Of a stretch of 64,000 nucleotides of DNA, positions 48,368 through 60,617 are shown one piece after another; the stretch's first letter is position 1; each line of letters begins with the position of its first letter. Origin of the DNA: Conidiobolus incongruus B7586 (Eukaryota; Entomophthoromycota; Entomophthoromycetes; Entomophthorales; Conidiobolaceae). The stretch spans positions 1 to 64,000 of the forward strand of contig JNEM01010572.1 of assembly GCA_000697335.1 (NCBI GenBank), written 5' to 3'. Below the pieces are notes generated by a model. It was given only the letters and a program-made list of their open reading frames with translations. It had not been told where the DNA came from and made no database searches. The position numbers were made by a program, and so were the translations under genes.

Positions 48368-50290
48368 GTCTCATCAATTATTACTGTAAGATTCATCAAT
48401 CATAAAACATTCAACCTATATGATAAATTTAAATTCTCTTGTATTCACAACTATTTTCACTATATTGCTCCAACAAAATTTCTATAATATTCATTGAATT
48501 AAACTATTTTTTGATAATTTAATTGCAACATATATAATTTGTATAATATTTTAATATCAATTAACTATCAAGTTAGTCTATTTTAATAACATATTTTAAT
48601 TATTTGGTTAATATAAAGATATAACTAGAAGTTACTGATTAGTCAATATGAATTTTCAATTTATTGAAATAATTTCACAATATAAGAATTTATTTTCAAA
48701 ATATGATCTATTTAAGATATAAATGTATTGAATATAATCATATTTTATAAATGATTATAATTGACTTCAAAATCTTTGATATTATAATGTTTTTAATATC
48801 AATTATAATTAATTTTAGAATCATAGTAAAAGTTTTATTAAATTGTATGATATAAATGTTTAATTTCAATATTTATTATTGACATTATATTATGAATTTT
48901 ATATTGTTAATGTAATACAATATAATAATTGCTTATTATTTTCTACCCAATTTGAGTCAATTTTATTAAAATATTGAAATTTAAAGGATTTAAATGTAAA
49001 TTATATTGACGAAATATGTATTCATAATACAATCATTTATAATCTAAAACAATTCTTAGAGTATTAAAGAAATTAATTTCTATATTAAATGTAATGAATG
49101 TTAGATGATCATATAATATTTATCTCAGAATCTTGACCGTATAATATAATTTAAAATTTGTATACTTTTGATCTTTGTAGATCTTAAGTAGCTTTCAGAA
49201 ACCCAGATATGAGTAACGTCCAAACAGCAAATATATCACTAATTTCACTTATAATGATCCACTTCAATATATCTATTTTAATTATTACCATATTTATTAA
49301 GAAATGCTTACATCAAAAATTACCCAAAATCCACGATCCCAGTTTGAGGATTTTAAAGATGTGAACATTTTCCAGCTGATGCGTGAGGATAGTGAATAAA
49401 TTTTGGAATTGATCTATGTGTTGATCTAATTAAAATATCCTGGAACTTTAGAGAATATAAGAATAGATACATTCTTTAATCTATTGAATTTGAGTAAAAT
49501 TTCACAAATTTATACTTTTGTGCTTTATTAAATACGAGTTTTTAAAATGATTAAATTAAGAGTTGGGTAAATGAAAATATTGTGATATTTTATTAAATGT
49601 AGATATTTTCATTTTCAATTAACATATGGCAATAATAAAGCATATAACTTTAATTAGGAGAATAAATGATTGAACAAATTGACTATTTGATTTAATATGA
49701 TTTCAAATGACACCAAAATCTTAATATTGAGAAGAAATCTCCTTGAGTAATAATTTATAATACTAATTGTACTTAATAAATCCTTCTATTTACATCAAAA
49801 AAATTTGATTCAATTGAACAAAATTCAATCATTTGTTATGAAGATCCAAATAAAATATTAATCATCAAAATTTCCAAATTACATAAAAAATATATTAACT
49901 GTTTGATAAAAATATAGGAGATTTAAATTTTAAGTTCAAACTTGATAAATGCATCAGTATAATGGTGATCTATCTCAATGCTATTGAACCTAATTATCAA
50001 ATATTCAATTATAGTAAATGAAAGATTATATTTTTAAAATTTTATGAATTTAATTTGGAAATGATTGTTGGCATATTTTAGCCTATTATTATTTATTAAT
50101 ATATCAGGTATTTATAATACTAATACTAATATTTGATTTAAATTTGAACAATTATTCTATATTATATATTTATAAACCTAATATATAAGATAATAAACAG
50201 CTATAATCAGATTTAATTAAATTTGATTTCAAAACAAACAATTAAGTTGATGAAGATAATACCTAATTAGTCCATCAGGATTCATAAATA
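48368..50290. other. AT desert
   Basis: No gene, with a few isolated CpGs near 49010-49140. PDS5 3'-end signals lie at the left edge. Confidence 0.5.
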
Positions 50291-50499
50291 TTATTATTGG
50301 ATAAAATTCAATTGAATTTGAAATTGAAATATTACTATAAAATTAAAGAAATGAGAAATTTTTTAATTTCTGATTTTTCAAATATATTATTAGTTTTAAA
50401 TAAAAAAATATATATAAAACAAATAAAAAAAATAAATAGTTTTGAATTATATATATATATATATAATAATTTTTTAAAATTAGTTATTAAATTTAATTA

Positions 50500-51460
50500 T
50501 ACTTAAACTAAATAATAATCATCAAAAGTTTTTTATTTTAGTATTAGTAAAACTTAACCATAAACCTTTTAAAATCATTTAAAATCTATAAGTGACTTTT
50601 AATAATAAAGTATTATTTAAACAATTTATTGTTAGATAAATTATTTTAAAGTTAAGACAAAAACTACCTAAAACTTACTAAAATTTAAAAAACTAATTTC
50701 AACTATTACTTTTTTAATTATTAATAAAACTATAAAATATATTAAAAAATATTTTAGTTAAAAAATTATTAAAATAATTTAATATTAATTATATAAATAT
50801 TTTATATATATTAAAGTTTAAATTAAAATTAATTAATAAAAATATAAAATAAATACCTTATAATTTAATTAAAACTTAAAAAAAGTTAAAATAGCTATTG
50901 TTAAACAAAATTTATTAAGATATAACTAAAAACTAAAGCTTTTATAATAAATTATTATAATAAGTAAATCTTAAGTTTTTTTATATAATCTTTTGTTAAA
51001 ACATAAATCAAAGTGTTAAATTAAGTTAAATTAACCTTTTTTATAAATTTCTTTAAATAAATACTTTGTTGATAAACAAATGTTAATTATTATAATAAAT
51101 TATAATAATATATGTTATTCTTATTTAATTTTTAAAAGAAAATTAATTAATAATAAACTTTATATTTTTTTTAAATAAAACTATTTTAAATTAGTATTCT
51201 CAATATAATTTAAAAAAAAACTTATTATTTTATATGATAATTATAAAATATATAAATTTAAAGCTATAAAAAACTTTTTAATTAAAAACAATTGGAAAAA
51301 ACTACTATATCTAATATATTTTTTAAATTATAACTTATGTAATTATAATTATTTTAAGCAATTAAAAAACTAGCTTATAAGAAAAAAAATTTTACAGAAA
51401 AATTTAATTAATTTGTAAAATATTAAATTTTAATCTTTAATAAAAAAAATTATTATTTAA
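50500..51460 (+). mobile_element. Decayed Tc1/mariner-type DNA transposon
   Basis: The plus strand around 51230-51420 reads DNYKIYKFKAIKNFLIKNN then WKKLLYLIYFLNYN and LCNYNYFKQLKN. This lines up with the Tc1 transposase segment with QDNA-I-H-S-K, FL-ENN-W-L, then WP-SPDLNPIE-W-LK. The differences are the ones that C-to-T and G-to-A changes give (S to F, P to L, D to N, H to Y). The middle Asp (DN) survives and the last acidic residue is lost. Stops fill the rest. The element is over 85% AT with no CpG from about 50.3 to 51.7 kb. Terminal repeats could not be recognised, so the limits are approximate and the first 0.7 kb is inference. Confidence 0.5.
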
Positions 51461-52082
51461 GTATTAGATCTTTACTAAAAGTATAATAAAAAGTTATTAG
51501 AAATAAAAGAAATTATTAATTTTATAATATATATTTATTTTTGCTTTTTATATATTAAAATGTATATTTTTTTTAATCACAAAAAATTCCTATTATTTAA
51601 ATTATAAAATAATTTTTCAACTCAAATTAAAATTTCTAAAAAATATTGAAAATTTTATTAAAGTAAATATATATTAAAAATTTTTTATAATTAATATTCT
51701 TTTAAACATAACCATACATATGATATAATCCATAGAATATTTTAATATTTCTATTTAATATTATTATTACAAAAATATTTTAAAAAATAATCAAAAATTA
51801 GTGAATAAGCATGTCTAATGGAAGTTGTCTTTAGAAAATAATTATATAGATTTAAGTAAGCCACTAAATATAATACTAATCTCTGGAATGTGTGATAGAT
51901 AATATCAACTCATATGAATATATAATGTATAATAAATAAAATAAAATAAAAAGTTTTAACAATTTAAAATTGAGACCCAAAGTGTATATTGATTAGATTA
52001 TTAAATAATCAGAAAGACTTAACAAGACTCTGCAGTATAGAGTCTAAATTCAAATTTTTTGTATGTAAGAGGAAAAAATATT
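51461..52082. other. AT-rich stretch, 3' flank of the kinase
   Basis: Nothing recognised. The left part may still belong to the transposon relic. Confidence 0.4.
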
Positions 52083-53546
52083 TTAATTGGTTGGACGGGA
52101 GGAGATAGGTTTGGGATCTTTAAGTGCCTCATTTACCCATGATTTCATATCAACATCAACTCCTTTAGCGGTAGGCTGAGATAAGAATGGGTGTTCCTAA
52201 TTGAAAAAGTTAGATAGAGCTTTTACATTGTAAAGATATTTAGTGTTACCAATAATTCGGCATATGTTGGCCTCTTTTCAGGAGATTTTTGGAGACTAAA
52301 TTGTTTAGATTAATATATAGTGCTAATAAAAATTTAACATAAGTATTTACCATTGAGCAATAAAATCTTGAGCAATATCAGAATAAGTATCAGGTAATTT
52401 AGGGGCTTCACCCATAACAATTTCATTTAAGATGACAAAAACGGAATCGAATTTATCTGAGCTATATGGGTATTTCCCTGTAGCAATTTCCAGAATTGAA
52501 AGACCAAGAGAAAATACATCAGATTGAACAGTGTAACTAGATGAAGAGTGTGTAATTCTTTCAGGCTAAGAAAACTAAGATTAAAAATATATAGAAATAA
52601 CACAATGTTAAACCTTACAGCCATGTAACTTTGACAACCAATATGTGTTTTAGCCATGGACATAACCAGCTGTCCAGAGACACCAAAATCACAAAGTTTA
52701 ACCTCTCCCTTAGTATTGATTAGAATATTAGTCGGTTTAACATCTAATCTAGTGTTAATTGTATCTAAAAATAAATCAAATTTAAAATTATACCTCTATG
52801 GATAATGCTAAGTTCATCTTTTAAGAAACGGAGCCCTTCAACAATCTAATGTATGAAATGCTTCAGTTACACATTGATATACATATTAAAGAAATTAAAT
52901 AATACCGATCGAGCAATATAAGATAATACATCTTCAGGGGTTCCTTTCCAACAGACTAAATCGAGAGAACCACCATCCATATATTCCATACAATAATAAA
53001 CACAAGATTCAATGAAGAAAGCGCCATAGAATTCTACAATATATGGATTATGTGATTTATGGAGCACATCTAATTCCATAATAATTTGGTTAAGTTTAGC
53101 TTGATCGAGTTCAAGTCTAATTTCCTAAATAAAATTAAATTGATGTTTAAAATACTGAAAGAATTTTTTTTTCTTTATAAACTCGAAATAATACCTTCAT
53201 TGCCATTGTAACATTGGTAGGTTGATGGAATACTTTTTGTACGACACCATATTGACCTTTGCCCAAAGTTTGAAGTACTTGTAATTCGTTCATATTGATT
53301 TTATAGCTATTTCCATTGCTAAAATCAACACCGTCAGAATGTAAAACTGCTTTGCCATTGAAATTTAATTTTCCAGAAGGATCACTAAATTAATAAATAA
53401 ATATAAAATAAATTCAAGTTATATTAAATAATAAGAAATTACACAAATTTAGAAAATGTTGAGAATTGAGATTGAGCTTGGGCAAAGGAGCTATTTAGCT
53501 TTAAATCACCTTTAGATAATTTTAAATTGGGTCGCTTTGATCCCAT
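52083..53546 (-). CDS. PBS2: Pbs2/Wis1-type MAP kinase kinase
   Basis: Pbs2 (Wis1 in fission yeast) phosphorylates the stress MAPK Hog1/Sty1. The protein starts [17 protein letters not shown], and a docking-like head precedes [20 protein letters not shown], a segment specific to Pbs2/Wis1 proteins. The kinase domain follows: glycine loop [16 protein letters not shown]-type Lys in [31 protein letters not shown], catalytic [10 protein letters not shown] (split by an intron after HR), CDFGVSGQL, and the activation segment [17 protein letters not shown], which contains the Ser and Thr targets of MAP3Ks. It ends [19 protein letters not shown] with a short tail, TAA stop. About nine exons, roughly 380 residues, far shorter than S. 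cerevisiae Pbs2 (668) because the N-terminal scaffold part is small. The frame is intact. Confidence 0.85.
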
Positions 53547-55236
53547 CTTGTTTAAAACAGACCGATATAATGAGGAAGGGTTTTGTATATATGCGTGAAG
53601 TAATATTGATTCTTTATATAAAGAAATATGAAATTTTATAATATAATCAATCTATTTTTTGATAAAGATAAAAGATTGAATAGAGTATAAAAGAGTTGAA
53701 GTGTTTGAAAGAATCAATGCTTTTAGTAATGATGACAGATTCCAAGAGTTGAATTATTAATAGTGAAATTTATAAAAAAAAATGTAAAATAAGTAATCTT
53801 ATTCAAATTCTTATTAATGAATAATTTGATAAATTCTTTTTTCCCTTATTAGGAAATGCCTCATTTTTCGCAATTTTGATTGGCTCTCAATTTCCACATT
53901 TTTAGTTATTTGATCACTTGACCTTAAAGGGTATATCTCCTAAGGAAGATATTTGATAAAAGATTTTATTGAATGATAATCCGTCTAATCAATAATGATG
54001 CATCCTTCCTCTAAATTAAATTACGGACACCTGCATAATTAATGACTATCTAAAAAGGAGGATAGTAAAGTTGAATGAAATCATGTGCACCATTTTAAAT
54101 CGAATCTTTAATCAAAAACCAATGAACTTGAAAGTTTTCTTGCTATTCATGGTAATTTGTATACCATATTAATTCGTATCATTTGCCAAAGTTTTTCAAT
54201 TGATAAAGATTATGTCTAATAAAATCATTGTAGATCTAGATTTAAAGAATTAACATTCCATTCACATTCCTTAATAAAGCTGAATTATTTAGTCTGCATT
54301 GGAGTTTAAAAAAAATATACCGATTATTTAACCAAGTTGAACTTACAACCTATATAATATCGATTATCAAAGTTATTTTTTTTATAAAATAATAAGTAAA
54401 ATTAAGAATTATAGATATAATAAGAAATTAAAATTTTTAATAATAATTTAACGTAATATTATTTTTTTAATAATTTTTAATATCAAATGACATACAAATG
54501 TTGAATTTAATTAAACATATACAGCTCCAGTGGATATTTCGATATAATATAATACATTATTCATTCAATTTTAACTATAATTTAATTTATTGCTAAATTG
54601 GCTATTAAAAAAATAATTATTAATATTAGAATGTTAAAAGATATAATGAATCTTAATAATTTTCATAGCTTTGATTAAATTATTTTATATTACTATATTT
54701 GACAATAATCAAATAACCCTAAAACCAGATTTAATTTAGTGTAATTTGGATGAAACCAAATAAATATTTTAATCTAAAAAACACATTCTATTTCTAACAA
54801 TCTTTCATAATCTCTTAAAAAGTGTATTTGATTTCTATAATTCTCTATTTTTTAAAAAAGTATATGATTAAATATTTTAAATATAAATTTATATTTATAT
54901 TTATATTTATTTATAACTGGGTATCATTAAAACAATGACATCAAGGATAATTTTTCATTATTTTTAAATTTAAAAGTCTTGGCTTTATGGTTTGATTTTG
55001 AAAAATTTTTATTGATGTGAAATTAATTCAATACTATTATACAATATATTAGAGATACATCGATATTGGAATAATTGTATTCTTATATTAGTTATATGTT
55101 CATTATAAATATATTACAGGATCAATAATTTTTTATAATTGTTAAAAATTTCTAATACCCACATCATAGTCAAATAATCAAATCTTAAACATAATATGAT
55201 AAAGATGAAATTCCAGATCTGTATTTAATGACGTAA
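53547..55236. other. AT-rich intergenic stretch
   Basis: Kinase promoter at the left. A (TTTATA)n tract lies at about 54885-54912. No gene or RNA is recognised. Confidence 0.5.
54885..54912. repeat. (TTTATA)n short tandem repeat
   Basis: Four to five imperfect TTTATA units. Confidence 0.7.
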
Positions 55237-55453
55237 ATATAGTAGTTTCTCTATGGGTATTATGGATGGTGTAAAGTGAGCGGGAATGGCCATTGTTGTT
55301 GCCTAATAGTAGGTAAGTATTTTAGTCATTAAGACTGGTCAATATTACAACTTATGTCGCAAATAATGGTCAATTAAGGTAAAGCCTCCTTATAGAATGG
55401 AAACCCAAGGTTAAAAATGGTGTAAAGGGTAACACTTTGAGATTTCACAATAT
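55237..55453 (+). repeat. 217-bp dispersed repeat, copy 2
   Basis: This is the inverted partner of 33824-34040, 211 of 217 positions identical with no gap. Within the unit, ATGGTGTAAAG occurs twice about 150 bp apart (near 55265 and 55418), and TGGTCAAT occurs twice. It is surrounded by AT desert with no gene within 1.6 kb. Confidence 0.9.
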
Positions 55454-57434
55454 GGTTTAATGATATATTGTTTAAATTATATCTCGGTTATGAATGTATT
55501 TTATATGATCTTTAACAATTAAAAACATCTTTTAAATTATAATTATAAAATTTATCCAAAATTATCAATTCACTTGATAACAGTATATACTGAATTATTT
55601 CAGAACTGTTCATCAAATCATGAATTTTCAAAGACATTGAATGCTAATAAAATAGGCTATTTTAAAAGAGTAAATATAAGCAGATAAGGAAAAGCATATT
55701 CAATAATATTATATTTATGACAAGCAATGATTTTGAATGAAAAGAGCATACTTTTTATATTAATTCACGAATAGATGAGTGGATTCAACAATAAATTAAA
55801 ATTGGTCTGGTATGTTTTGTCATTTGGAATATATTTGATATATAGAATTCTAGCTATATTCCAACATAAATTTACCATATTGACTCCTTGATAAAATATA
55901 TACTATTTATCTTTATTCAAATACTATTTTAATATTGAATCAAACATATAAATTTATATGTTAAAATCTTGGCAATTTTTTATTTTAAATATTTCCACAA
56001 ACATTTTAAATACCAATATTATTTAACCTCCTAAACCAGTTTGATTATAATTCTACTCCATTACCAATATGATTACAAAATATCAATTCATTCAATATTA
56101 AGTAGAATATATATTATGCTACTGTATATTATCAATAAAGAATATCATAACTATTAAATATGGGTATTAAAAAGCTCAATAATTGTTGCAAATTGATAAG
56201 TTATTCAATTTTAAATTCTTTATATATTTCTCTCAATTAAATAGAAATTTGAAAAAATATATAATCCTAAAAAATTATTATAAATACAAAATTTTATGAA
56301 TATGAAATTTTTTTTATTATAAAGTATTTTAAAATTTCTCAATTTTTATTTAATAATGTTAAATTAGATAAAAAGAATAATTCTAAGTAAAATTTAATTT
56401 AAAAATAGAAAATTATTTTATTATTAATTTTATATTTTACAATATTTGAATTATATAGTTTATAAAATGAAAAAAATAGATATATCTAATATTATACTAT
56501 ATTAAATATTCACTTATAAAAGTCATTTGAATTTCAATTATTTACTATGAGCCAAAAATTTTTAGATTTAATGTAATAAAAGCTATATTCAATTTTTTGA
56601 TTACTCATATATAAAGATTTCAAGACTGAAATATTTCTGATACAATATGTGATTTATTATTAACCGGTGTCCATTATAATATCCGAAAATTAATTATTTT
56701 TATGGATTATTTTGTATAGATATGGTAAAATTGAAAAGAAAAATTCCATTTTTTCAATTGATTTGAAATTAGACAATTTGCTCTGCCGATCAATTATAGG
56801 TTAAGTATAATCTATTTGAATTAAAATAAAAATACTGTAGTTCAAAATGTAAAGTAATAAGTAAATTTATTAACATCTTTCTAATATATAATTAAAATTA
56901 AATGATTATTCAATATTAGTCAAATATAATTGTTCCAAATTAATATTGTGATTTCCCAATCAAACTATTAATACTTGTAATATTTATTTTGAATAGATTA
57001 GTAAGATAAAATGATATACAAAGTTGGATAAAAAATAAAAAAGATATACTACTAAATATAATATAATCAATATATGTATTTGTCATATTCATCTAAAATA
57101 ACTTTAAATTCAAATAGTCAAATTCATAATTGAAATATATTGAAAAATAAAATTTATTAAAATATAAAATATTGTGATAGTGATATTTACTGATTTTATT
57201 AATTAAAATTCATATTTATAATTAATTTAAATATAAAGTCGATGTTAATACTATATAATGAGTATTTGAATACTAACTGATTATAAGATATCGCATATAT
57301 CTAGGCTATACAATCAAAATAATTATAAAACTAAAATTCATGGCAAAAAATTGCCAATTAAGAATTGACCAAGTTTTTATATAACATAAATTGAATCTAT
57401 CAACAAACAAAAAAATTAAATAAGTTTAAGTATG
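55454..57434. other. AT desert
   Basis: About 2 kb of very AT-rich sequence. No coding or RNA signal. Confidence 0.5.
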
Positions 57435-58494
57435 TTAGTCCTTATACAGATTATTCTCAGCTATATAGTCGATAACGTGATTGGGTAAAAGGTACTTAAT
57501 AGACATATTCCTCTTGATAAATAGTCTAAATAATAATATTATTAATGAATTTAATTAATGTTAATTTATACTAGTTACCTTATTTTAGTTGAACTTATAT
57601 CATTATGAATTAATTGTTTGACAACTATAACATTTTTCTAAGGATTTGGATTAATTATAAAAATTTTTCATTTACTAAATGTAAAATATTACCCTATGCT
57701 TGAACAAGGCATCGTTTTGCAAGAGAGTTCCATAAACGTCAACACCGGTTCTTTCTACGACCACACACCCGTAGTCTGATAAAATTCTGTCCAACTAAAA
57801 TTGCAAAATATTAATATGTATAAATTATAATATGTGATAAATGTATTAAACATACATCTTTAGGGGACCATACGCCAGGAATATTGAAAGATTCTATAAG
57901 ATCACCACCAGCTAACAATACTATTTTAGCTTTAACTTTTTTACCTAAATAAAAATTAACAAATACAATAACGAATATTACTTTAGTGTTGCGTACCATC
58001 CTCAGTTTCGATACCACCTCTCTTAACGTTTATCTCCTCGTTAAAGTGATCTAAAACAACGAGGGTTCTCTGGTACCCAGGCTGCAAACTCTCCCAATTG
58101 TCGACCATGAGCCAGTCAGAAGTGGTGTCAACGGCCAATTGACACATTTTGACCCTGTGAACCGATGGTGCTAAGCCCTCCTTCTTATACTGATCTGACA
58201 CTGGTGAGAAGTAACCTCCAACAATTTCGTAAGTGCCCTGCTCGTTAATAATATCTCTAGCCATTTCTAAACAACTGTCAATAACCAAAAAAGGGTTTCA
58301 GAGGTGATAAATTTACCGAACATTCTCAAATGGAGATAAGTAATTGGGGAGAATGAGCCACAAGCGATTAAAATCAGAGGAATTTTGGTTTTATCTAAAA
58401 CTTAATATTAAAAAATTTGATTCAACAATAATCATTATTTATTAACACCTTGTAATTTATTAACCAATCTATGAGTCGGAAATTCATAAGCCAT
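57435..58494 (-). CDS. NMA1: Nicotinamide mononucleotide adenylyltransferase
   Basis: This enzyme joins NMN (or NaMN) with ATP to make NAD(+) or its acid form, the common last step of NAD synthesis. The start MAYEFPTHRLVNKLQG leads into LILIACGSFSPITYLHLRMF, the nucleotidyltransferase GxFxPxTxxHL motif. Next are EMARDIINEQ, VGGYFSPVSDQYKKEGLAPS, HRVKMCQLAV, SDWLMVDNWESLQ, LLAGGDLIESFNIPGVWS and ERTGVDVYGTL. The C-terminal motif NDISSTKIR is the second nucleotide-binding ISSTxxR signature, followed by IKYLLPNHVIDYIAENNLY. About seven exons joined by 40-70 nt introns give roughly 280 residues, somewhat below yeast Nma1 (401) because the N-terminal extension is missing. The frame is intact, TAA stop. 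Confidence 0.92.
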
Positions 58495-59199
58495 TCTGTC
58501 AATATTATATTAAAAAGCAATAAAAAGTGACTTATTTTTTAATCTTTTATATTATTTATCTTTAATTTTATATACTTTTATATATTAAAATTTATGGTTT
58601 TAAATTATTGAAAATTTGGTTTCAAATTAATTCTAATTATTCATTCATGATTGGTTAAAGTTAAAAATTTTTTTTCTTGTTTAGAAATGGTTGATCAGTT
58701 TAGTCATATATTTTTGAAAAATTTAATAAACTTCCTTTTCCGCCTATCATCGGTTCCTTATCAATATCAGTAACATAGTTATTCTTGTGTTAAAAATGAA
58801 TGATTAATGAGTTATCAACAAGATATCTAAGGTTAGATTACTAGATTGGGGGAATTGATAACGATTCGTGTAACTTATTCAAGGTGATTAATCTGATAGT
58901 TATGATAGTTAAATTGAAATTAAGGGTAGTGAAATTTTAGACCATGTGAACTAATTATTAATCATTAATAAGCATTTATTATTTAAAGTAATATGATCTT
59001 TTCTTTATTATATTAATAATAGTTTAAATTGGTGTGTATTAAATACAATAACTTTAATGGATCATTTGTTATTTCAAGTATTTGATATATTATTATAAAT
59101 CAAGTGTTTAAAATATATTATTAATTTCAATATCACATGAAAATGATATAAATGAGCATTTTAATTGAATAATGCAAGGATTACATGCTATTATATTTG
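58495..59199. other. AT-rich stretch upstream of NMA1
   Basis: Contains the NMA1 promoter. No other signal. Confidence 0.5.
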
Positions 59200-59700
59200 A
59201 GTAAGGTCGTCAAATTTGGATAAATGAACCAGAGCTAATCATTGGTTTAGGCATATTGGAGCCAAGAAATCATGATTTTGAGTTATAATTGTGGATGTTA
59301 CTGGACAAAAAATCTAAATATTTTGTGATTTCGAGTTGAGGAATGTTGATCAATGAAAGTATTTTAAGCAAAATGTCAGGTAGTTAATAGGTTCTAGAAA
59401 CAATAAGGGTGCATGCAGCTGCCTCTGTATCATTCGGTTGCCTTTGGAAAAGACTGACTTGTTCAATACAACGATACAGTTTTTTTCATGGTATTGAGCA
59501 CAAATTAGTTCAAGCAGAGGTGATTACAAAATGCTATGATGGTATAATAGCCATCCTATAATCTAGAGTCATAAATGTTTGAGGTCAAAAGTGGACTTGT
59601 ACCAATACTAATAGAAATATTGTCATCCTTGACTCATCGATAGTTAATAAGTGCCGGAGAAGAAATTGTATAAAGTTTAAGTCTAGTAAGATATAAAAAA
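59200..59700 (+). other. Compositional island, possible unrecognised gene relic
   Basis: About 500 bases are distinctly GC-richer than the flanks and keep CpG. A single plus-strand frame, interrupted by about seven stops, reads like a former protein (LIIGLGILEPRNHDFEL, SFGCLWKRLTCSIQRY, IEHKLVQAEVITKCYDGIIA). I do not recognise the family. The concentration of stops within one frame would fit a slowly decaying exon without frame shifts. A non-coding transcript is equally possible. Confidence 0.3.
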
Positions 59701-60617
59701 CAACAAATTTCATCATTTAGCTGACATGTATAGATATGAGCTTTCTTCATTCATTTTTTGCAAATGAATGGAACTAAATGAGACATTTTTAAAATTCACA
59801 ATATCAAGTTTTAATGTAGAAAAATTTAGAATTTGGTTTGATATTCGTAATTCTTACCATTACATATTATTATTTATTCCTTTTAAATGATTCAAACCAT
59901 TAAATTACTATTTGATTATATTATATTAAAATCATTCGCTTTCAAATCTTTATTAGATTTTGAGTGATTTGATTATTGATCACTCTATTTTGATAAAATT
60001 CCAAATAATAAAAATGAAATTATAGTTAGTTTATTAAATACCAGATAGTTATTTTATCACTATAGCTTAATGCCAATATAATTCTCTTTATACTAAACCT
60101 TATATCATCCATATCTTTGGAATAAATTTGCTAAGTTCAATACTAATATTGATGAACTAATTCAATTTCCAAACCAACCCGATATTATTAATCAATATCC
60201 TTAAAAATTTCTAATCAATATCAATAAATGTAAAATACTTTCGATATTTTAATATATTAAATTATATAATATAAATTAATATATTTAAAAATCCAAAGGT
60301 TTGAAATCATAATAAGGGTCTAGATAATTTAATTAAAAAAAGTTTATAATTTCACTAGATATAAAATTTTTGGTTTAAATTTGAAAATTATAATTTATAA
60401 TTATAATACCAGATTCAAATTATTAAATTCATTAAAATAAAAAATATATAATCGAAGTGAAGTGAATATATTGGGATTAAAATATTAATCCTTTTAGTAT
60501 CAACTATTATAGATTCAACCTTTTAAATTCTGAACTAAATAACAATATTAAAATTTATGATGAATGATTCTATTAAAAACAATCTATAATTTATTACTTA
60601 ATAATGTTTTACTAAAA
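59701..60617. other. AT-rich stretch, 3' flank of UTP13
   Basis: No signal apart from the presumed UTP13 3' end. Confidence 0.5.

Noticed and set aside
50297-50506. 69-codon open frame next to the mariner relic
   Set aside because: Composition is almost only Lys/Ile/Asn/Tyr, as expected from extreme AT content; no domain is visible. It might be transposase N-terminus, but I cannot support it.
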